Notes: a model not told the origin generated them from the letters alone. A stretch of 64,000 nucleotides of DNA from Prevotella sp. BV3P1 (GCF_000479005.1 NZ_AWXC01000041.1:62001-126000), one strand, 5' to 3'; shown: positions 44,166 to 53,184, counted from the first letter of the stretch. Made by a program: numbers and translations.

Positions 44166-46315
44166 TTTAATGAAACTTGTACGCCATCGGGATCGTTTTC
44201 GAATTGAACGAGCAGTGTCTTGCTGCTCACATCCCATGTGTGTCGGACTTTCTCGCCGCTGATTTCCACCAGTTTGGGCTGCTTGGGTAGCAACACCCGC
44301 ATCACGTTCGTAGTGTTCTTGGGGCTTTTCGCTACGAATGAGTAGCTCTTCTGGGTGCGTTTTTCGTCATATACGCGTGCCGCTCCAGCCAATACTTGCG
44401 GTTGTTTCTTATTCTTGATGCGGTTGATGTTGTACAGGAAAGCCTGCTCTCCAGGTCTAACTGTTTTGCTGGAAAGTATCGGTAACTGCGGATCAAACAA
44501 ATCAATGAACCGGCCTTTGGCTGTGTAGGGCTGGTTGCTGACGACGTTTTCGTCGATGACAGACACCAAATCATAGTTGCCACGCGACAGGGTAAATACA
44601 TTCTTCCATTGCAATTGTCCGCCCTTGGCATCGTTTTCGTAGGCTTTTTTCACGGTGTCGACCAGTTTGCTGTCACCATTTGCCTGCAAAACAAATTCCT
44701 TCGGATCCTGACGAATCACGTAAACGGCACCTTTCCCCACGGCATAGCGGCCTTCTGTGGCATTCTTTGGCATAGACATCAGTTCGAAGAGATGCTGTGA
44801 AGGTGCCGAATAAGAGTTGCCATGTTGGTTCCACCACTCCAATACCCGCTGGAAAGGATCATCGTCTCTGCCGCTATAAACCAGTACACCACCTTGCTTT
44901 ACCCAGTTGGCGATGTACTGATGAGCCTTGCTGTCGAGAGGTTTCATGTTGGAATACGACATCAACAGCACCTTTGTATGCTTCCAGGTGTCGGGATATC
45001 CCGTGTTTTCTATATGTACGATGTTCACTGGAACGCCGCGTTTGATGAAGGGTAAAGCTTCTCCATAGAAGTTGGAAAGCTGTGGATCGTCATATCCTTC
45101 AATCGGTTTGGGAGCTCGTTGGAACATCAAGGAGTTGGCCATCAGCACGCTGATGCCTTGCGATCCGCTCACTTGATTGTTGGACAGCGGCATGTGGTTC
45201 AGCGTGTTAATCATCACTTGCATCTGCGTAGAGTAGAATCGTGGTATGTTAGCTCGCTCGTTGCTGTTGGTGCTGACGCGATAAAGTCCTTCATATATGC
45301 GGTCGGGCCACGGCATCACCTCATAGTTGTTGTTGCGAGGATAGAGCAGTTTGGCTGTGAATGTGGCCTGATAATTTCGCTTGTAGTCGTCCCAATCTTT
45401 CGCTCTGTCCTCGATAGGATCGGTCAGGAAGAAGACTTTTCGTTTGGTAGGTGCCGTCATCGACTCCATACATCCGTATTCAAGAAAAGCTGTTTCGAAC
45501 ACCCTTTCTTTGGCATTGCCGTTAAAATAGTTGGGTGTGCGTGACGTTCCGGTCCATACTTGTGCGATATATCCATCCACACAGTCCATCGAAGCCAGAC
45601 TGGCTTCGGGGCTGACGATGGACCATTGTGAATAGTTAAGCAGCGAATGGGTGGGTACATAGCATCTTACATTCATGCCTTTGCTTTGACCGTAAGCCTT
45701 TGCATAGGTGAAACAGTCTTCCAAAGCCTTGTAGTACAGGTGATATTTCAGTTTGTTTGATAGGTATGTATTCTCCGCTGAAAGATGCTGAGGCCGCCAG
45801 TCGAAACCGTAATACTTCTTCCATTCTTTCTTGAATGCATCGCTATAGCCAGCACGAGCCCAGTATTCAGGCTCTTCAAGGAAGATGGCATCGATGCCTG
45901 CGTCAATGGCTCGCTTGATCTGAGTTTGCTTAAAATAGGTCAAAAAGTTGTCGTTGGGAACAATGTAGGGAACCAAATGTCCATGCCAGATGGAATCTCC
46001 GTTCTGCTCAAACTGTCCTTCATCAATGTGCCACCGACCGTCCCACTTGCCTGTAAAGTAGTCTTGATATTCGCCCCAAGCGATGCCTGTCATGAAATGG
46101 GTTACGTATCCGCGGTCGCGCCACGACTTGACACGCTCTTCAAAGGTCATTCCTTTGTGTACTAGGGTGCCATAACACATCACCACATCGGCACGGATGT
46201 CGGTGACTGGTTTCCACTGTGCGTCCGTTTGAAACGTTGTTTTTTCGCGTTTTACTTGCCCGTTGGTTGTTGCACAGCTGATGAGCAAGGCCAGAATAAT
46301 CAATAGGTGTTTCAT
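44159..46315 (-). CDS. Putative glycoside-hydrolase-like exported protein
   Basis: 718 residues. Signal peptide (LLIILALLISCATTNGQ). The N-terminal half looks like a TIM barrel: YFKQTQIKRAIDAGIDAIF, LEEPEYWARAGYSDAFKKEW (possible acid Glu), and MNVRCYVPTHSLLNYSQWS. A middle part (about 390-470; IVHIENTGYPDTWKHTKVLL, YIANWVKQGGVLVYSG) resembles the class I glutamine-amidotransferase-like domain of GH42-type beta-galactosidases. A beta-rich C-terminus follows. I cannot name the GH family; the fold assignment is from pattern only. Its 3' end overlaps the methyltransferase start by 7 bases. Confidence 0.6.
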   Translation of the reverse strand: MKHLLIILALLISCATTNGQVKREKTTFQTDAQWKPVTDIRADVVMCYGTLVHKGMTFEERVKSWRDRGYVTHFMTGIAWGEYQDYFTGKWDGRWHIDEGQFEQNGDSIWHGHLVPYIVPNDNFLTYFKQTQIKRAIDAGIDAIFLEEPEYWARAGYSDAFKKEWKKYYGFDWRPQHLSAENTYLSNKLKYHLYYKALEDCFTYAKAYGQSKGMNVRCYVPTHSLLNYSQWSIVSPEASLASMDCVDGYIAQVWTGTSRTPNYFNGNAKERVFETAFLEYGCMESMTAPTKRKVFFLTDPIEDRAKDWDDYKRNYQATFTAKLLYPRNNNYEVMPWPDRIYEGLYRVSTNSNERANIPRFYSTQMQVMINTLNHMPLSNNQVSGSQGISVLMANSLMFQRAPKPIEGYDDPQLSNFYGEALPFIKRGVPVNIVHIENTGYPDTWKHTKVLLMSYSNMKPLDSKAHQYIANWVKQGGVLVYSGRDDDPFQRVLEWWNQHGNSYSAPSQHLFELMSMPKNATEGRYAVGKGAVYVIRQDPKEFVLQANGDSKLVDTVKKAYENDAKGGQLQWKNVFTLSRGNYDLVSVIDENVVSNQPYTAKGRFIDLFDPQLPILSSKTVRPGEQAFLYNINRIKNKKQPQVLAGAARVYDEKRTQKSYSFVAKSPKNTTNVMRVLLPKQPKLVEISGEKVRHTWDVSSKTLLVQFENDPDGVQVSLKW

Positions 46316-46369
46316 GATGTGTTGGTTTGTGTGTTGGGCGTTGTTTTTATATTTAGAGGTGTCAGCTCG

Positions 46370-46789
46370 TCAATTCTTGGCTTGGAAGGCCAGCGCATAC
46401 ATCTTCATCTGCTTTACCATCGCCAGCAAACCGTTGGCTCGGGTGGGGGATAGATGCTCATGAAGGCCGATGCGGTCGATGAAATAGAGTTCTGCATCCA
46501 TGATTTCCTGGGGCGTATGCCCGCTGACCACGCGGATGAGCAGGGCTATGATGCCCTTAACGATGAGCGCATCACTGTCGGCTGTGAAGTACAACTTGCC
46601 TTCTTTCTCATCACATTGCAGCCAAACGCGACTTTGACAGCCGTCAATGAGGTTCGATTGGGTTTTGTACCGTTCGTCTAATGGATCCAATTCGTTGCCC
46701 AAGTCGATGAGCATTTGGTACTTGTCCATCCAGTCGGACAGTTCTGAAAAATCTTCTATTACTTCGTCTTGCAATTCGTTAATGGTCAT
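46370..46789 (-). CDS. sufE: SufE family cysteine-desulfurase partner
   Basis: 139 residues, full length for SufE. It accepts sulfur from the desulfurase SufS on a conserved Cys, here Cys51 in LIDGCQSRVWL, and passes it to SufB for iron-sulfur cluster building. GIIALLIRVVSGHTPQEI and HLSPTRANGLLAMV are family signatures. The other suf genes are not in the window. It starts 18 bases before a 44-bp tandem repeat that occupies its upstream region. Confidence 0.93.
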   Translation of the reverse strand: MTINELQDEVIEDFSELSDWMDKYQMLIDLGNELDPLDERYKTQSNLIDGCQSRVWLQCDEKEGKLYFTADSDALIVKGIIALLIRVVSGHTPQEIMDAELYFIDRIGLHEHLSPTRANGLLAMVKQMKMYALAFQAKN

Positions 46790-46806
46790 ATTGAGGAGTT
46801 TTTAAT

Positions 46807-46938
46807 TTTGAACATTGAACTTTGAACATTGAACTTTATGGTCAGTTTACTTTGAACATTGAACATTGAGCTTTGAACTTTATGGTTTGTTTACTTTGAA
46901 CATTGAACATTGAGCTTTGAACTTTATGGTTTGTTCAC
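46807..46938. repeat. 44-bp tandem repeat, three copies
   Basis: Copies at 46807, 46851 and 46895. Copies 2 and 3 differ at one base (GTTTAC against GTTCAC); copy 1 is more divergent. Each copy contains shorter 9-base echoes (TTGAACATT, TTGAACTTT). It fills most of the 242-bp gap between sufE and the U32 gene and covers the expected sufE promoter region. The unit is exactly twice 22 bases, though its sequence does not match the 22-bp arrays. Confidence 0.85.
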
Positions 46939-46989
46939 GTTGAATTTTCAAGGTTTTGACAATATCATGCAGTAAACAGGCTAATCACT

Positions 46990-47022
46990 CCCCTCCCTTT
47001 TGGGGAGGGGTTGGGGGAGAGG
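46990..47022. repeat. GC-rich palindrome, repeat-family candidate
   Basis: CCCCTCCC TTTT GGGGAGGGG followed by TTGGGGGAGAGG. It is a strong stem, 10 to 42 bases beyond the U32 stop, without a T run. Similar palindromes recur between genes in Bacteroidetes genomes in my recollection; that could not be checked here. Confidence 0.5.
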
Positions 47023-47031
47023 CCGCAGTTT

Positions 47032-48291
47032 TCACACATCCCGTTTCACCGCACTTACTATCTTGAACAGCTTGTCATTGGGGCGCACTTTGTCAGGAAC
47101 GGCAATGGAGATGCGCCAACCTTTCTCGGCCTTTTGTACCGGTTTCAGCTCATAGCGTATCTCGTTGGCGTCGAAATACATCACGCCAGTTGTGGGACCC
47201 GTGATGAGTAGATGCTCACCAAGCTCTATTTCTGCGGCTTCGATGGCCAACTCTGCCACGCCAAGGTTAGAGAAATACTTCACCACCTTGCCCACCAAGA
47301 CCTTCTTCTCGGTAGCCTTGTTGCCATACTCTTTCGTCCATTCGCCCAGCTTCTGACCCTGGTAATAGCCGTCCCAGAATCCTCTGTTGAAGACTGAGGA
47401 CAGGCGTTTGTCCCAAGTATCTTTCTTCTCTTCGGTGAAAGTGCCGTCGATAACCGACTGAATGGCTTCTTTGTAGCACGTCACCACGTTGTACACATAC
47501 TCTGGTCCGCGTGCCCTGCCCTCGATTTTGAATACCCGCACGCCTGCATCCATCATGAGGTTAATGAAGCGAACGGTCTTCAAGTCCTTCGGACTCATGA
47601 TGTATTTGTTGTCAATCTCCAGCTGGTTGCCCGTCTCGTTGTCGGTAACGGTGTACGAACGGCGGCAGATTTGCACGCATTCACCACGGTTAGCCGAGCG
47701 ATTGGCATCATGAAGACTCATGTAACACTTGCCGCTGATTGCCATGCAGAACGCACCATGACAGAACATTTCGATGCGAATGAGCTCGCCATGGGGGCCG
47801 CAGATGTGCTGTTCGACAATCTGTTGGTGAATCTCTTTCACCTGTTTTAGGTTCAGTTCGCGCGCCAATACCACCACATCGGCAAAGCGGGCGTAGAACT
47901 TCAGGGCCTCAATGTTGGAGATATTGAGTTGGGTGGAGAGGTGCACTTCTACTCCTTTCTCCACGCAATAGGTCATCACGGCTACGTCACTGGCAATCAC
48001 TGCCGATATTTGGGCATCCTTTGCCGCGTCGATTATCTTGCGCATGGTTGGGATATCCTCGCCGTAAATCACGGTGTTCACTGTGAGATAGGTCTTGATG
48101 CCGTGTGCCTTGCACGTGTCGGCGATGTCGTGCAGGTCGTCAATCGTAAAATGATTGGCCGAGTGCGAGCGCATGTTGAGCTGGCCGATGCCGAAGTATA
48201 CCGCTCCCGCTCCGGCCTGAATGGCGGCTGCGAGGCTCTCTCTGGACCCCACGGGTGCCATGATTTCAAAGTCTGATAACTGATAATTCAT
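47032..48291 (-). CDS. U32 family protein (RNA hydroxylation / peptidase U32)
   Basis: 419 residues. It begins FEIMAPVGSRESLAAAIQAG, AGAVYFGIGQLNMRS, a TIM-barrel start typical of the U32 family. Four Cys lie in MFCHGAFCMAISGKCYMSLH and ANRGECVQICRRSY, a likely iron-sulfur site. A C-terminal beta domain (about 340-415) is present. Relatives such as TrhP (YegQ) and RlhA hydroxylate tRNA or rRNA with prephenate-derived chemistry; older names call them collagenase-like peptidases. Which RNA this one acts on is unclear. The promoter at 48297-48327 puts the transcript start within a few bases of the ATG. Confidence 0.9.
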   Translation of the reverse strand: MNYQLSDFEIMAPVGSRESLAAAIQAGAGAVYFGIGQLNMRSHSANHFTIDDLHDIADTCKAHGIKTYLTVNTVIYGEDIPTMRKIIDAAKDAQISAVIASDVAVMTYCVEKGVEVHLSTQLNISNIEALKFYARFADVVVLARELNLKQVKEIHQQIVEQHICGPHGELIRIEMFCHGAFCMAISGKCYMSLHDANRSANRGECVQICRRSYTVTDNETGNQLEIDNKYIMSPKDLKTVRFINLMMDAGVRVFKIEGRARGPEYVYNVVTCYKEAIQSVIDGTFTEEKKDTWDKRLSSVFNRGFWDGYYQGQKLGEWTKEYGNKATEKKVLVGKVVKYFSNLGVAELAIEAAEIELGEHLLITGPTTGVMYFDANEIRYELKPVQKAEKGWRISIAVPDKVRPNDKLFKIVSAVKRDV

Positions 48292-48296
48292 ACATG

Positions 48297-48327
48297 CAAA
48301 GTTACGCTTATTTGTAATAACTGCAAA
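48297..48327 (-). promoter_or_regulatory. Promoter of U32 gene, near-leaderless
   Basis: Minus strand: TTTG (48327-48324) and TAACTTTG (48304-48297), spacer 19. The -7 box ends 5 bases before the A of the start codon, so the transcript has almost no leader. Confidence 0.6.
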
Positions 48328-48359
48328 GTAAAGCTGTGCGATTTGTTCGGTTTTTGTAT

Positions 48360-48367
48360 TATCTTTG
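48360..48367 (+). promoter_or_regulatory. -7 motif for C1 peptidase gene
   Basis: TATCTTTG; the ATG at 48375 follows 7 bases later, again nearly leaderless. The -33 element is not clear (TTTG at 48342-48345 is too close). Divergent from the U32 promoter. Confidence 0.45.
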
Positions 48368-48374
48368 CACTGAG

Positions 48375-49406
48375 ATGAGAAAGATACTATTGTTTGTGTG
48401 CGGCACGTTGGTTTTAGTTTCGGCTTGCAGAAATGCTAATAAGTCGAACGAGGTACGGCATCATCAGTTCAAAACGGATGTGATGTTGAAGGCCACTCCC
48501 GTGCAGAACCAGGGAAGCAGTTCGCTTTGTTGGGCGTATGCCATGCTGGGAACCATCGAATCGGAACGGTTGATGATGGGCGACTCGGTCAACTTGTCGG
48601 TTGATTATCTTGCTCGAATGTTGCTGAAGGAACAGGCTCGTGAGGCTTTCTTTGCGGGAGGAAGAAAGCAGGTGTCGCTTCGTGGGACGGCATCGATGGC
48701 TCTTCGTTTGCTGGAAAGATATGGCATGTTGCATGAGGACACGTATCATAGTCAGCAAGTGAATTACAATGTGTTGGCCAGAAAGGTGCAGTTGGCGGCC
48801 TCGCGGTCAGCAAGTTTGCAGAAAATGGATGGGCTTGTGGATAAAATGTTGGACGCTGAAGTTGGTTTCATGCCGCGGTTTGTCTTTTTCAGGCATGCTG
48901 AATATACGCCAAAACAGTTTGCCCACAGCGTTTGTTTACCTCATGAATATCTCTTATTAACCAGTTTTACGCACCATCCATACGGGCATTCGTTTGCTTT
49001 GGAGATACCCGATAATCGGTACCGCGACACCTTTATGAATGTACCCCTGGACACATTGATGGCACATGTCAAGCGGGCTTTGCAGACGGGGCATCCCGTT
49101 TGTTGGGAAGGAGATATCAGCGAGCCGGGATTTTCGTTTGCAAAGGGCGTGGCTAAGTTGCCCAATGAAGCCGTAAACGTTACGCCAGCAGCGCGTCAAA
49201 GGCAGTTTGAAACACTGAAAACTACTGACGACCATTGTATGGTATTGGTGGGATTGGCGCACGATGAGCGAGGAAATACCTACTATATTGCCAAGAATTC
49301 GTGGGGTAAGAACAATCCTTTCGGTGGGTATATGTATCTTAGCAACAATTATTTGCGTTTGAAAACGGTGGCTGTTTACATGAGTCAAGCGGCCTATGGA
49401 GTGTGA
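48375..49406 (+). CDS. C1-family (papain-like) peptidase lipoprotein
   Basis: 343 residues from the ATG at 48375; the ATG 13 codons upstream precedes the -7 box and is rejected. Lipoprotein signal with Cys18 (LVLVSAC). Papain-like triad visible: Cys52 in NQGSSSLCWAYA, His in TTDDHCMVLVGLA, and Asn in YIAKNSWGKNNPFGGYM. It is closest in layout to bleomycin hydrolase/aminopeptidase C-type enzymes, but exported and shorter. It probably trims peptides in the periplasm or at the surface. Single gene, ending before a terminator shared with gyrB. Confidence 0.88.
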   Translation: MRKILLFVCGTLVLVSACRNANKSNEVRHHQFKTDVMLKATPVQNQGSSSLCWAYAMLGTIESERLMMGDSVNLSVDYLARMLLKEQAREAFFAGGRKQVSLRGTASMALRLLERYGMLHEDTYHSQQVNYNVLARKVQLAASRSASLQKMDGLVDKMLDAEVGFMPRFVFFRHAEYTPKQFAHSVCLPHEYLLLTSFTHHPYGHSFALEIPDNRYRDTFMNVPLDTLMAHVKRALQTGHPVCWEGDISEPGFSFAKGVAKLPNEAVNVTPAARQRQFETLKTTDDHCMVLVGLAHDERGNTYYIAKNSWGKNNPFGGYMYLSNNYLRLKTVAVYMSQAAYGV

Positions 49407-49454
49407 TAAAACTTCATAACAACAAGGGTTGGCCCACACTGCACATTAGATTAT

Positions 49455-49490
49455 TAAAAAAGGGGCATGCAAATTGATAGCATGCCCCTT
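49455..49490. terminator. Bidirectional terminator between C1 peptidase gene and gyrB
   Basis: Stem AAGGGGCATGC / GCATGCCCCTT (49460-49470, 49480-49490), nine-base loop. The minus direction is followed by seven T (A at 49455-49461); the plus direction by AGCTTTT. It lies 20 bases beyond the gyrB stop. Confidence 0.8.
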
Positions 49491-49510
49491 AGCTTTTACT
49501 TATTTAGCGC

Positions 49511-51484
49511 CTATGCATCAATGTTCGCATAGGTTGCGTTTTGTTCAATAAATTCACGACGTGGCTCCACGTCATCACCCATAAGCATGGAGAATATCTC
49601 GTCTGCATCGGCTGCGTTCTCGATAGTAACCTGCTTCAACAGACGGGTCTTTGGATCCATGGTCGTTTCCCATAATTGTTCAGGGTTCATCTCACCAAGA
49701 CCTTTGTATCGCTGCGTGTGAATGCTCTTGCTGTCTTCCTCGCCCTGGGCGTACTTGTCTATGAAGGCCTGTCGTTGCTGTTCGGTGTAGCAATATTCGC
49801 TGGCCTTGTTCTTGTATGTACACTTGTAAAGCGGTGGGGTAGCGATGTAGAGGTGACCTTCTTCGATGATTTTGGGCATGAAGCGATAGAACAGCGTCAT
49901 GATGAGTGTGTCGATGTGCGAACCATCGACGTCGGCATCGGTCATGATGATAATCTTGTCGTAGCGCAACTTGTCGATATTGGCCTCTCGGTCGTCCTCT
50001 CCGTCTACGCCAAAGCGTACGCCGATGCTCTGAATGATGTTCATCACCGACTCGGCCTCGAACACTCTGTGCCATTGCACCTTTTCCACGTTCAGAATTT
50101 TACCACGCAATGGCAATATAGCTTGCGTGTATCGGTCGCGTCCTTGCTTAGCCGATCCACCTGCGGAGTCGCCCTCCACCAGGAATATCTCACAATCTTT
50201 TGGGTCTTTGTTGGAGCAGTCGGCCAGTTTGCCTGGCAGTCCTCCACCGCTCATGACGTTCTTACGCTGAACGCTCTCGCGCGCTTTTCGTGCCGCAATA
50301 CGTGCCGTAGCTGCCAGAACCACCTTCTCACAGATTTGTTTTGCCTCGGTGGGATGCTCTTCCAAGTAGTTGGTAAGTGCTTCGCCAACAGCTTGTTGCA
50401 CGGCTCCTGATACCTCACTATTGCCCAATTTGGTCTTGGTTTGCCCCTCAAACTGCGGCTCTGCCACCTTAATAGATATCACAGCGGTAAGTCCTTCACG
50501 GAAGTCTTCACCTGCAATCTCTATCTTTGCCTTTTCAATTTGCTTTGAAATAACGGGGTCGTTGTCTGCATACGTCTTCAACGTGCGTGTCAGTGCGGCG
50601 CGAAAACCTGTGAGGTGCGTGCCACCCTCTATGGTGTTGATGTTGTTAACGTACGAGTGTATGTTCTCAGAATAGTCGGTATTGTACATGATGGCCACCT
50701 CAATGGGGATGCCTTGCTTCTCTGTTTTCAGATAGATGACATCGTCGAAGAGGTGAGTTCTGTGCCGATCAACATAGCGGACGAACTCTTTAAGGCCGTC
50801 TTTGGCATGGAAAACCTCCGTATGTGTTTTGCCTTCCTCATTGGGACGCAGGTCAGTAAGAGTAATGCGGATGCCTGCATTCAGGAACGCCAGCTCTCGC
50901 ATGCGCCTCGCAATGATGTCCCATTGAAAGTGAGTGGTTGTGAATATAGATTTGTCTGGCCAGAATTGCTGACGTGTTCCACGTAGGTTGGTCTCTCCAA
51001 CGACTTTCACAGGGTAGAGGGCTTTTCCTCTTTCGTATTCCTGTTGGTAGATTTTGCCGTCACGAAACACCTGAGATGTCATGTGAGAGGATAGCGCGTT
51101 AACGCAACTTACACCAACTCCGTGCAGACCACCGCTGACTTTGTACGAGCCTTTGTCGAACTTTCCGCCAGCATGGAGTACCGTCATGACCACTTCCAGG
51201 GCCGACTTGTGCAGTTTTTCGTGCTGGTCTACTGGAATGCCTCGACCGTTATCTTGTACTGTAATTGATTCGTCTTCGTTGATGGTCACTTCAATGTCGG
51301 TGCAATAACCTGCCATCGCTTCGTCAATAGAGTTGTCCACGGTCTCGTTAATCAGGTGATGGAGACCCTTCTCACTGATGTCACCGATGTACATTGCAGG
51401 GCGTTTGCGAACAGCCTCAAGTCCTTCCAAGACTTGGATGTTACTGGCCGAATAATTGTTTTCGGTATTCTGATTTTCTGCCAT
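49511..51484 (-). CDS. gyrB: DNA gyrase subunit B
   Basis: 657 residues. ATPase half of DNA gyrase, which with GyrA introduces negative supercoils. The GHKL ATP-binding domain is N-terminal (LHHLINETVDNSIDEAMAGY, DNGRGIPVDQHEK, GGLHGVGVSCVNALS). The TOPRIM domain starts at IFLVEGDSAGGSAKQGRDR and includes IIMTDADVDGSHIDTL. The C-terminus is FIEQNATYANIDA. No large insertion. A -7 motif TATCTTTG at 51517-51510 lies 26 bases upstream. The true pair parE/parC is not present here, and the sequence fits GyrB rather than ParE. Confidence 0.96.
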   Translation of the reverse strand: MAENQNTENNYSASNIQVLEGLEAVRKRPAMYIGDISEKGLHHLINETVDNSIDEAMAGYCTDIEVTINEDESITVQDNGRGIPVDQHEKLHKSALEVVMTVLHAGGKFDKGSYKVSGGLHGVGVSCVNALSSHMTSQVFRDGKIYQQEYERGKALYPVKVVGETNLRGTRQQFWPDKSIFTTTHFQWDIIARRMRELAFLNAGIRITLTDLRPNEEGKTHTEVFHAKDGLKEFVRYVDRHRTHLFDDVIYLKTEKQGIPIEVAIMYNTDYSENIHSYVNNINTIEGGTHLTGFRAALTRTLKTYADNDPVISKQIEKAKIEIAGEDFREGLTAVISIKVAEPQFEGQTKTKLGNSEVSGAVQQAVGEALTNYLEEHPTEAKQICEKVVLAATARIAARKARESVQRKNVMSGGGLPGKLADCSNKDPKDCEIFLVEGDSAGGSAKQGRDRYTQAILPLRGKILNVEKVQWHRVFEAESVMNIIQSIGVRFGVDGEDDREANIDKLRYDKIIIMTDADVDGSHIDTLIMTLFYRFMPKIIEEGHLYIATPPLYKCTYKNKASEYCYTEQQRQAFIDKYAQGEEDSKSIHTQRYKGLGEMNPEQLWETTMDPKTRLLKQVTIENAADADEIFSMLMGDDVEPRREFIEQNATYANIDA

Positions 51485-51820
51485 TTGTCGTTTTGTATAT
51501 TATGATATGCAAAGATACGAAATTACCGCCAAATGAGGAAATCTTTTGTTGCTAAAAATGCGTAAAAGGCTGGCGTGCGTTTGCCTTTTTTATGTGGTTT
51601 AAAGATGCGAATAAAGTTTTTCTGTTTTCTGGTATTTTGTAGTTCTTGCCCACCTCGTAGCCTGTGTTGGTCGGCAACGAACCTGTGACGAATCGCCTGC
51701 TTGAAGATTGGGATAGACGCTGTGCTGTGTCAACGGAGGATGAGATTGAGGTGGGTGAAACCTCAAAAGGTTACACTTCTTTCGAAATGTAACCTTTGTA
51801 TGTAGGGTCGTCAGATGGAC
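51485..51820. other. Gap between rpsT and gyrB, 336 bp
   Basis: It holds the gyrB -7 motif and a hairpin beyond rpsT (AAAGGTTACA / TGTAACCTTT at 51764-51773 and 51786-51795) that probably ends the rpsT transcript. On the minus strand an open frame without a start runs about 51760-51555 (SLPTNTGYEVGKNYKIPEN in part); it may be the remains of a gene, but I could not place it. Confidence 0.5.
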
Positions 51821-52075
51821 TTATGCGAGTTTGCTGATGTGCTTGCAGAGGCTTGACTTCAGGTTGGCAGCCTTGTTTTTGTGGATGCCATTGGTCTTGG
51901 CCAGCTTGTCTACCATCTTCTGTACTTCAGGATACAGCTTGACAGCCTCATCCTTGTCGGTCATTGCACGCAACTTGCGTACAGCATTACGCATGGTCTT
52001 TGCATAATATTTGTTGTGCAAAGTCTTAACTTTGTCCTGACGGATTCTTTTAAGTGATGATTTGTGATTTGCCAT
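51821..52075 (-). CDS. rpsT: Ribosomal protein S20
   Basis: 84 residues, normal length. It binds 16S rRNA in the small ribosomal subunit. It begins [20 protein letters not shown] and is strongly basic and helical, as expected; [20 protein letters not shown] closes the protein. tRNA-Glu lies 30 bases upstream on the same strand, so the two may share a transcript. A hairpin 26 bases downstream is the probable end. Confidence 0.95.
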   Translation of the reverse strand: MANHKSSLKRIRQDKVKTLHNKYYAKTMRNAVRKLRAMTDKDEAVKLYPEVQKMVDKLAKTNGIHKNKAANLKSSLCKHISKLA

Positions 52076-52105
52076 CTTCTATTTACTTCTTTTATTTCTT
52101 TTGTG

Positions 52106-52177
52106 TAGTCCCTAGCAGAGTCGAACTGCTCTTTTGAGAATGAAAATCTCACGTCCTAACCGATAGACGAAGGGACC
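52106..52177 (-). tRNA. tRNA-Glu (anticodon UUC)
   Basis: 72 bases on the minus strand. Acceptor GGTCCCT pairs with AGGGACT (one G-T pair), discriminator A. The anticodon stem TGAGA/TCTCA closes loop TTTTCAT with anticodon TTC. The T arm has AGTTCGACTCTGC. CCA is not encoded. It is just upstream of rpsT. Confidence 0.95.
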
Positions 52178-52297
52178 GTGCCATTTGATTAGCGGGTGCA
52201 AAGTTATGACATTTTTCCTTACCAACCAAATTTTATGCTGTAATTTTTCATTGAATGTATGAAAATCAGTATTTTTGCCATTCAAACCCACGTTCAG

Positions 52298-53023
52298 ATG
52301 TTAGTAAAGACGCAAGCTATTGTACTACGAACCATCAAATATGGCGATTCTCAGTTGATAACAGATTTGTTCACCCAGTCTACGGGGAACGTCTCTTTTA
52401 TCCAGCGTATGCGCAAAGGCAAAGGCGGCAGAGTAGGAAAGCCCTATTTTCAGCCGCTCACTATCTTGGATATCGAGTTTGATGAGCGTCCTAACAAGCA
52501 GTTGCAGCGCATCAAGGAGATGCGGCTGGCCTATCCGTTCTCTACCATACCTTTCAATTCTTATAAGTTGTCCATCTCCTTGTTCTTGTCAGAGTTCTTG
52601 TATTTCAGCGTGCGCGGCGAGCATGAGGTGGGGGCATTGTATCAATATGTGGAGAACAGCATTCGTTGGTTGGATTCGGCGGAGGGGGCTTTCGCAAACT
52701 TTCACCTGGTGTTCATGATGCATCTGACGCGCTTCATCGGGTTTTATCCAAATCTTGAGAACTGGCATGCGGGCGATTTCTTCGACCTTCGCAACGGCGT
52801 GTTCTGCTCTCTCGTTCCCTTACATCCCGACTTTATTCCCCCAAACGAGGCGGCGAAGATTGGTCAACTGATGCGGATGAACTATGAAACGATGCATCTT
52901 TTTCGCTTTTCCCGTGAGGAACGCAATCGTTGCGCCAACTTGATATTGCGCTACTATCGCTTGCACATCCCTTCGTTCCCCGAACTGAAATCGCTCTCGG
53001 TGTTGCAAGATTTGTTTCGGTAG
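52298..53023 (+). CDS. recO: DNA repair protein RecO
   Basis: 241 residues from the ATG at 52298 (MLVKTQAIVLRTIKYGDSQL). A start 13 codons upstream precedes the -7 motif TATTTTTG at 52270-52277 and is rejected. N-terminal OB fold (about 1-80) with the characteristic FTQSTGNVSFIQRMRKGKG, then a helical domain (about 90-240). It loads RecA onto SSB-coated single-stranded DNA together with RecR. The Cys zinc motif of some RecO proteins is not seen. It converges on yqeY, with repeat array D and a terminator between. Confidence 0.93.
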   Translation: MLVKTQAIVLRTIKYGDSQLITDLFTQSTGNVSFIQRMRKGKGGRVGKPYFQPLTILDIEFDERPNKQLQRIKEMRLAYPFSTIPFNSYKLSISLFLSEFLYFSVRGEHEVGALYQYVENSIRWLDSAEGAFANFHLVFMMHLTRFIGFYPNLENWHAGDFFDLRNGVFCSLVPLHPDFIPPNEAAKIGQLMRMNYETMHLFRFSREERNRCANLILRYYRLHIPSFPELKSLSVLQDLFR

Positions 53024-53057
53024 CCACCGGTTGCTTTTCAAGCCTTTGTGGGCTGGC

Positions 53058-53145
53058 TTTGCAAAGTCATTGACTTTGGGTGCCAATCTACATGCTTTTG
53101 GGGTGCAAAGTGCATGACTTTGCACCCCAAACTCAATGCAATTGC
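53058..53145 (+). repeat. Four-unit 22-bp repeat array D
   Basis: Units at 53058, 53080, 53102 and 53124. Unit 1 core CAAAGTCATTGACTTTGG contains a perfect 17-base palindrome and is identical to unit 1 of array E, 9.8 kb away. It starts 35 bases after the recO stop. Confidence 0.9.
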
Positions 53146-53184
53146 AGGTCAGGTTTTAAAGTCTTGACTTTCAAGGAAAAAGAA

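Noticed and set aside
51555..51760. Open minus-strand frame between rpsT and gyrB as a gene
   Set aside because: No start codon or upstream signal, and no recognisable family; noted only as possible remains.
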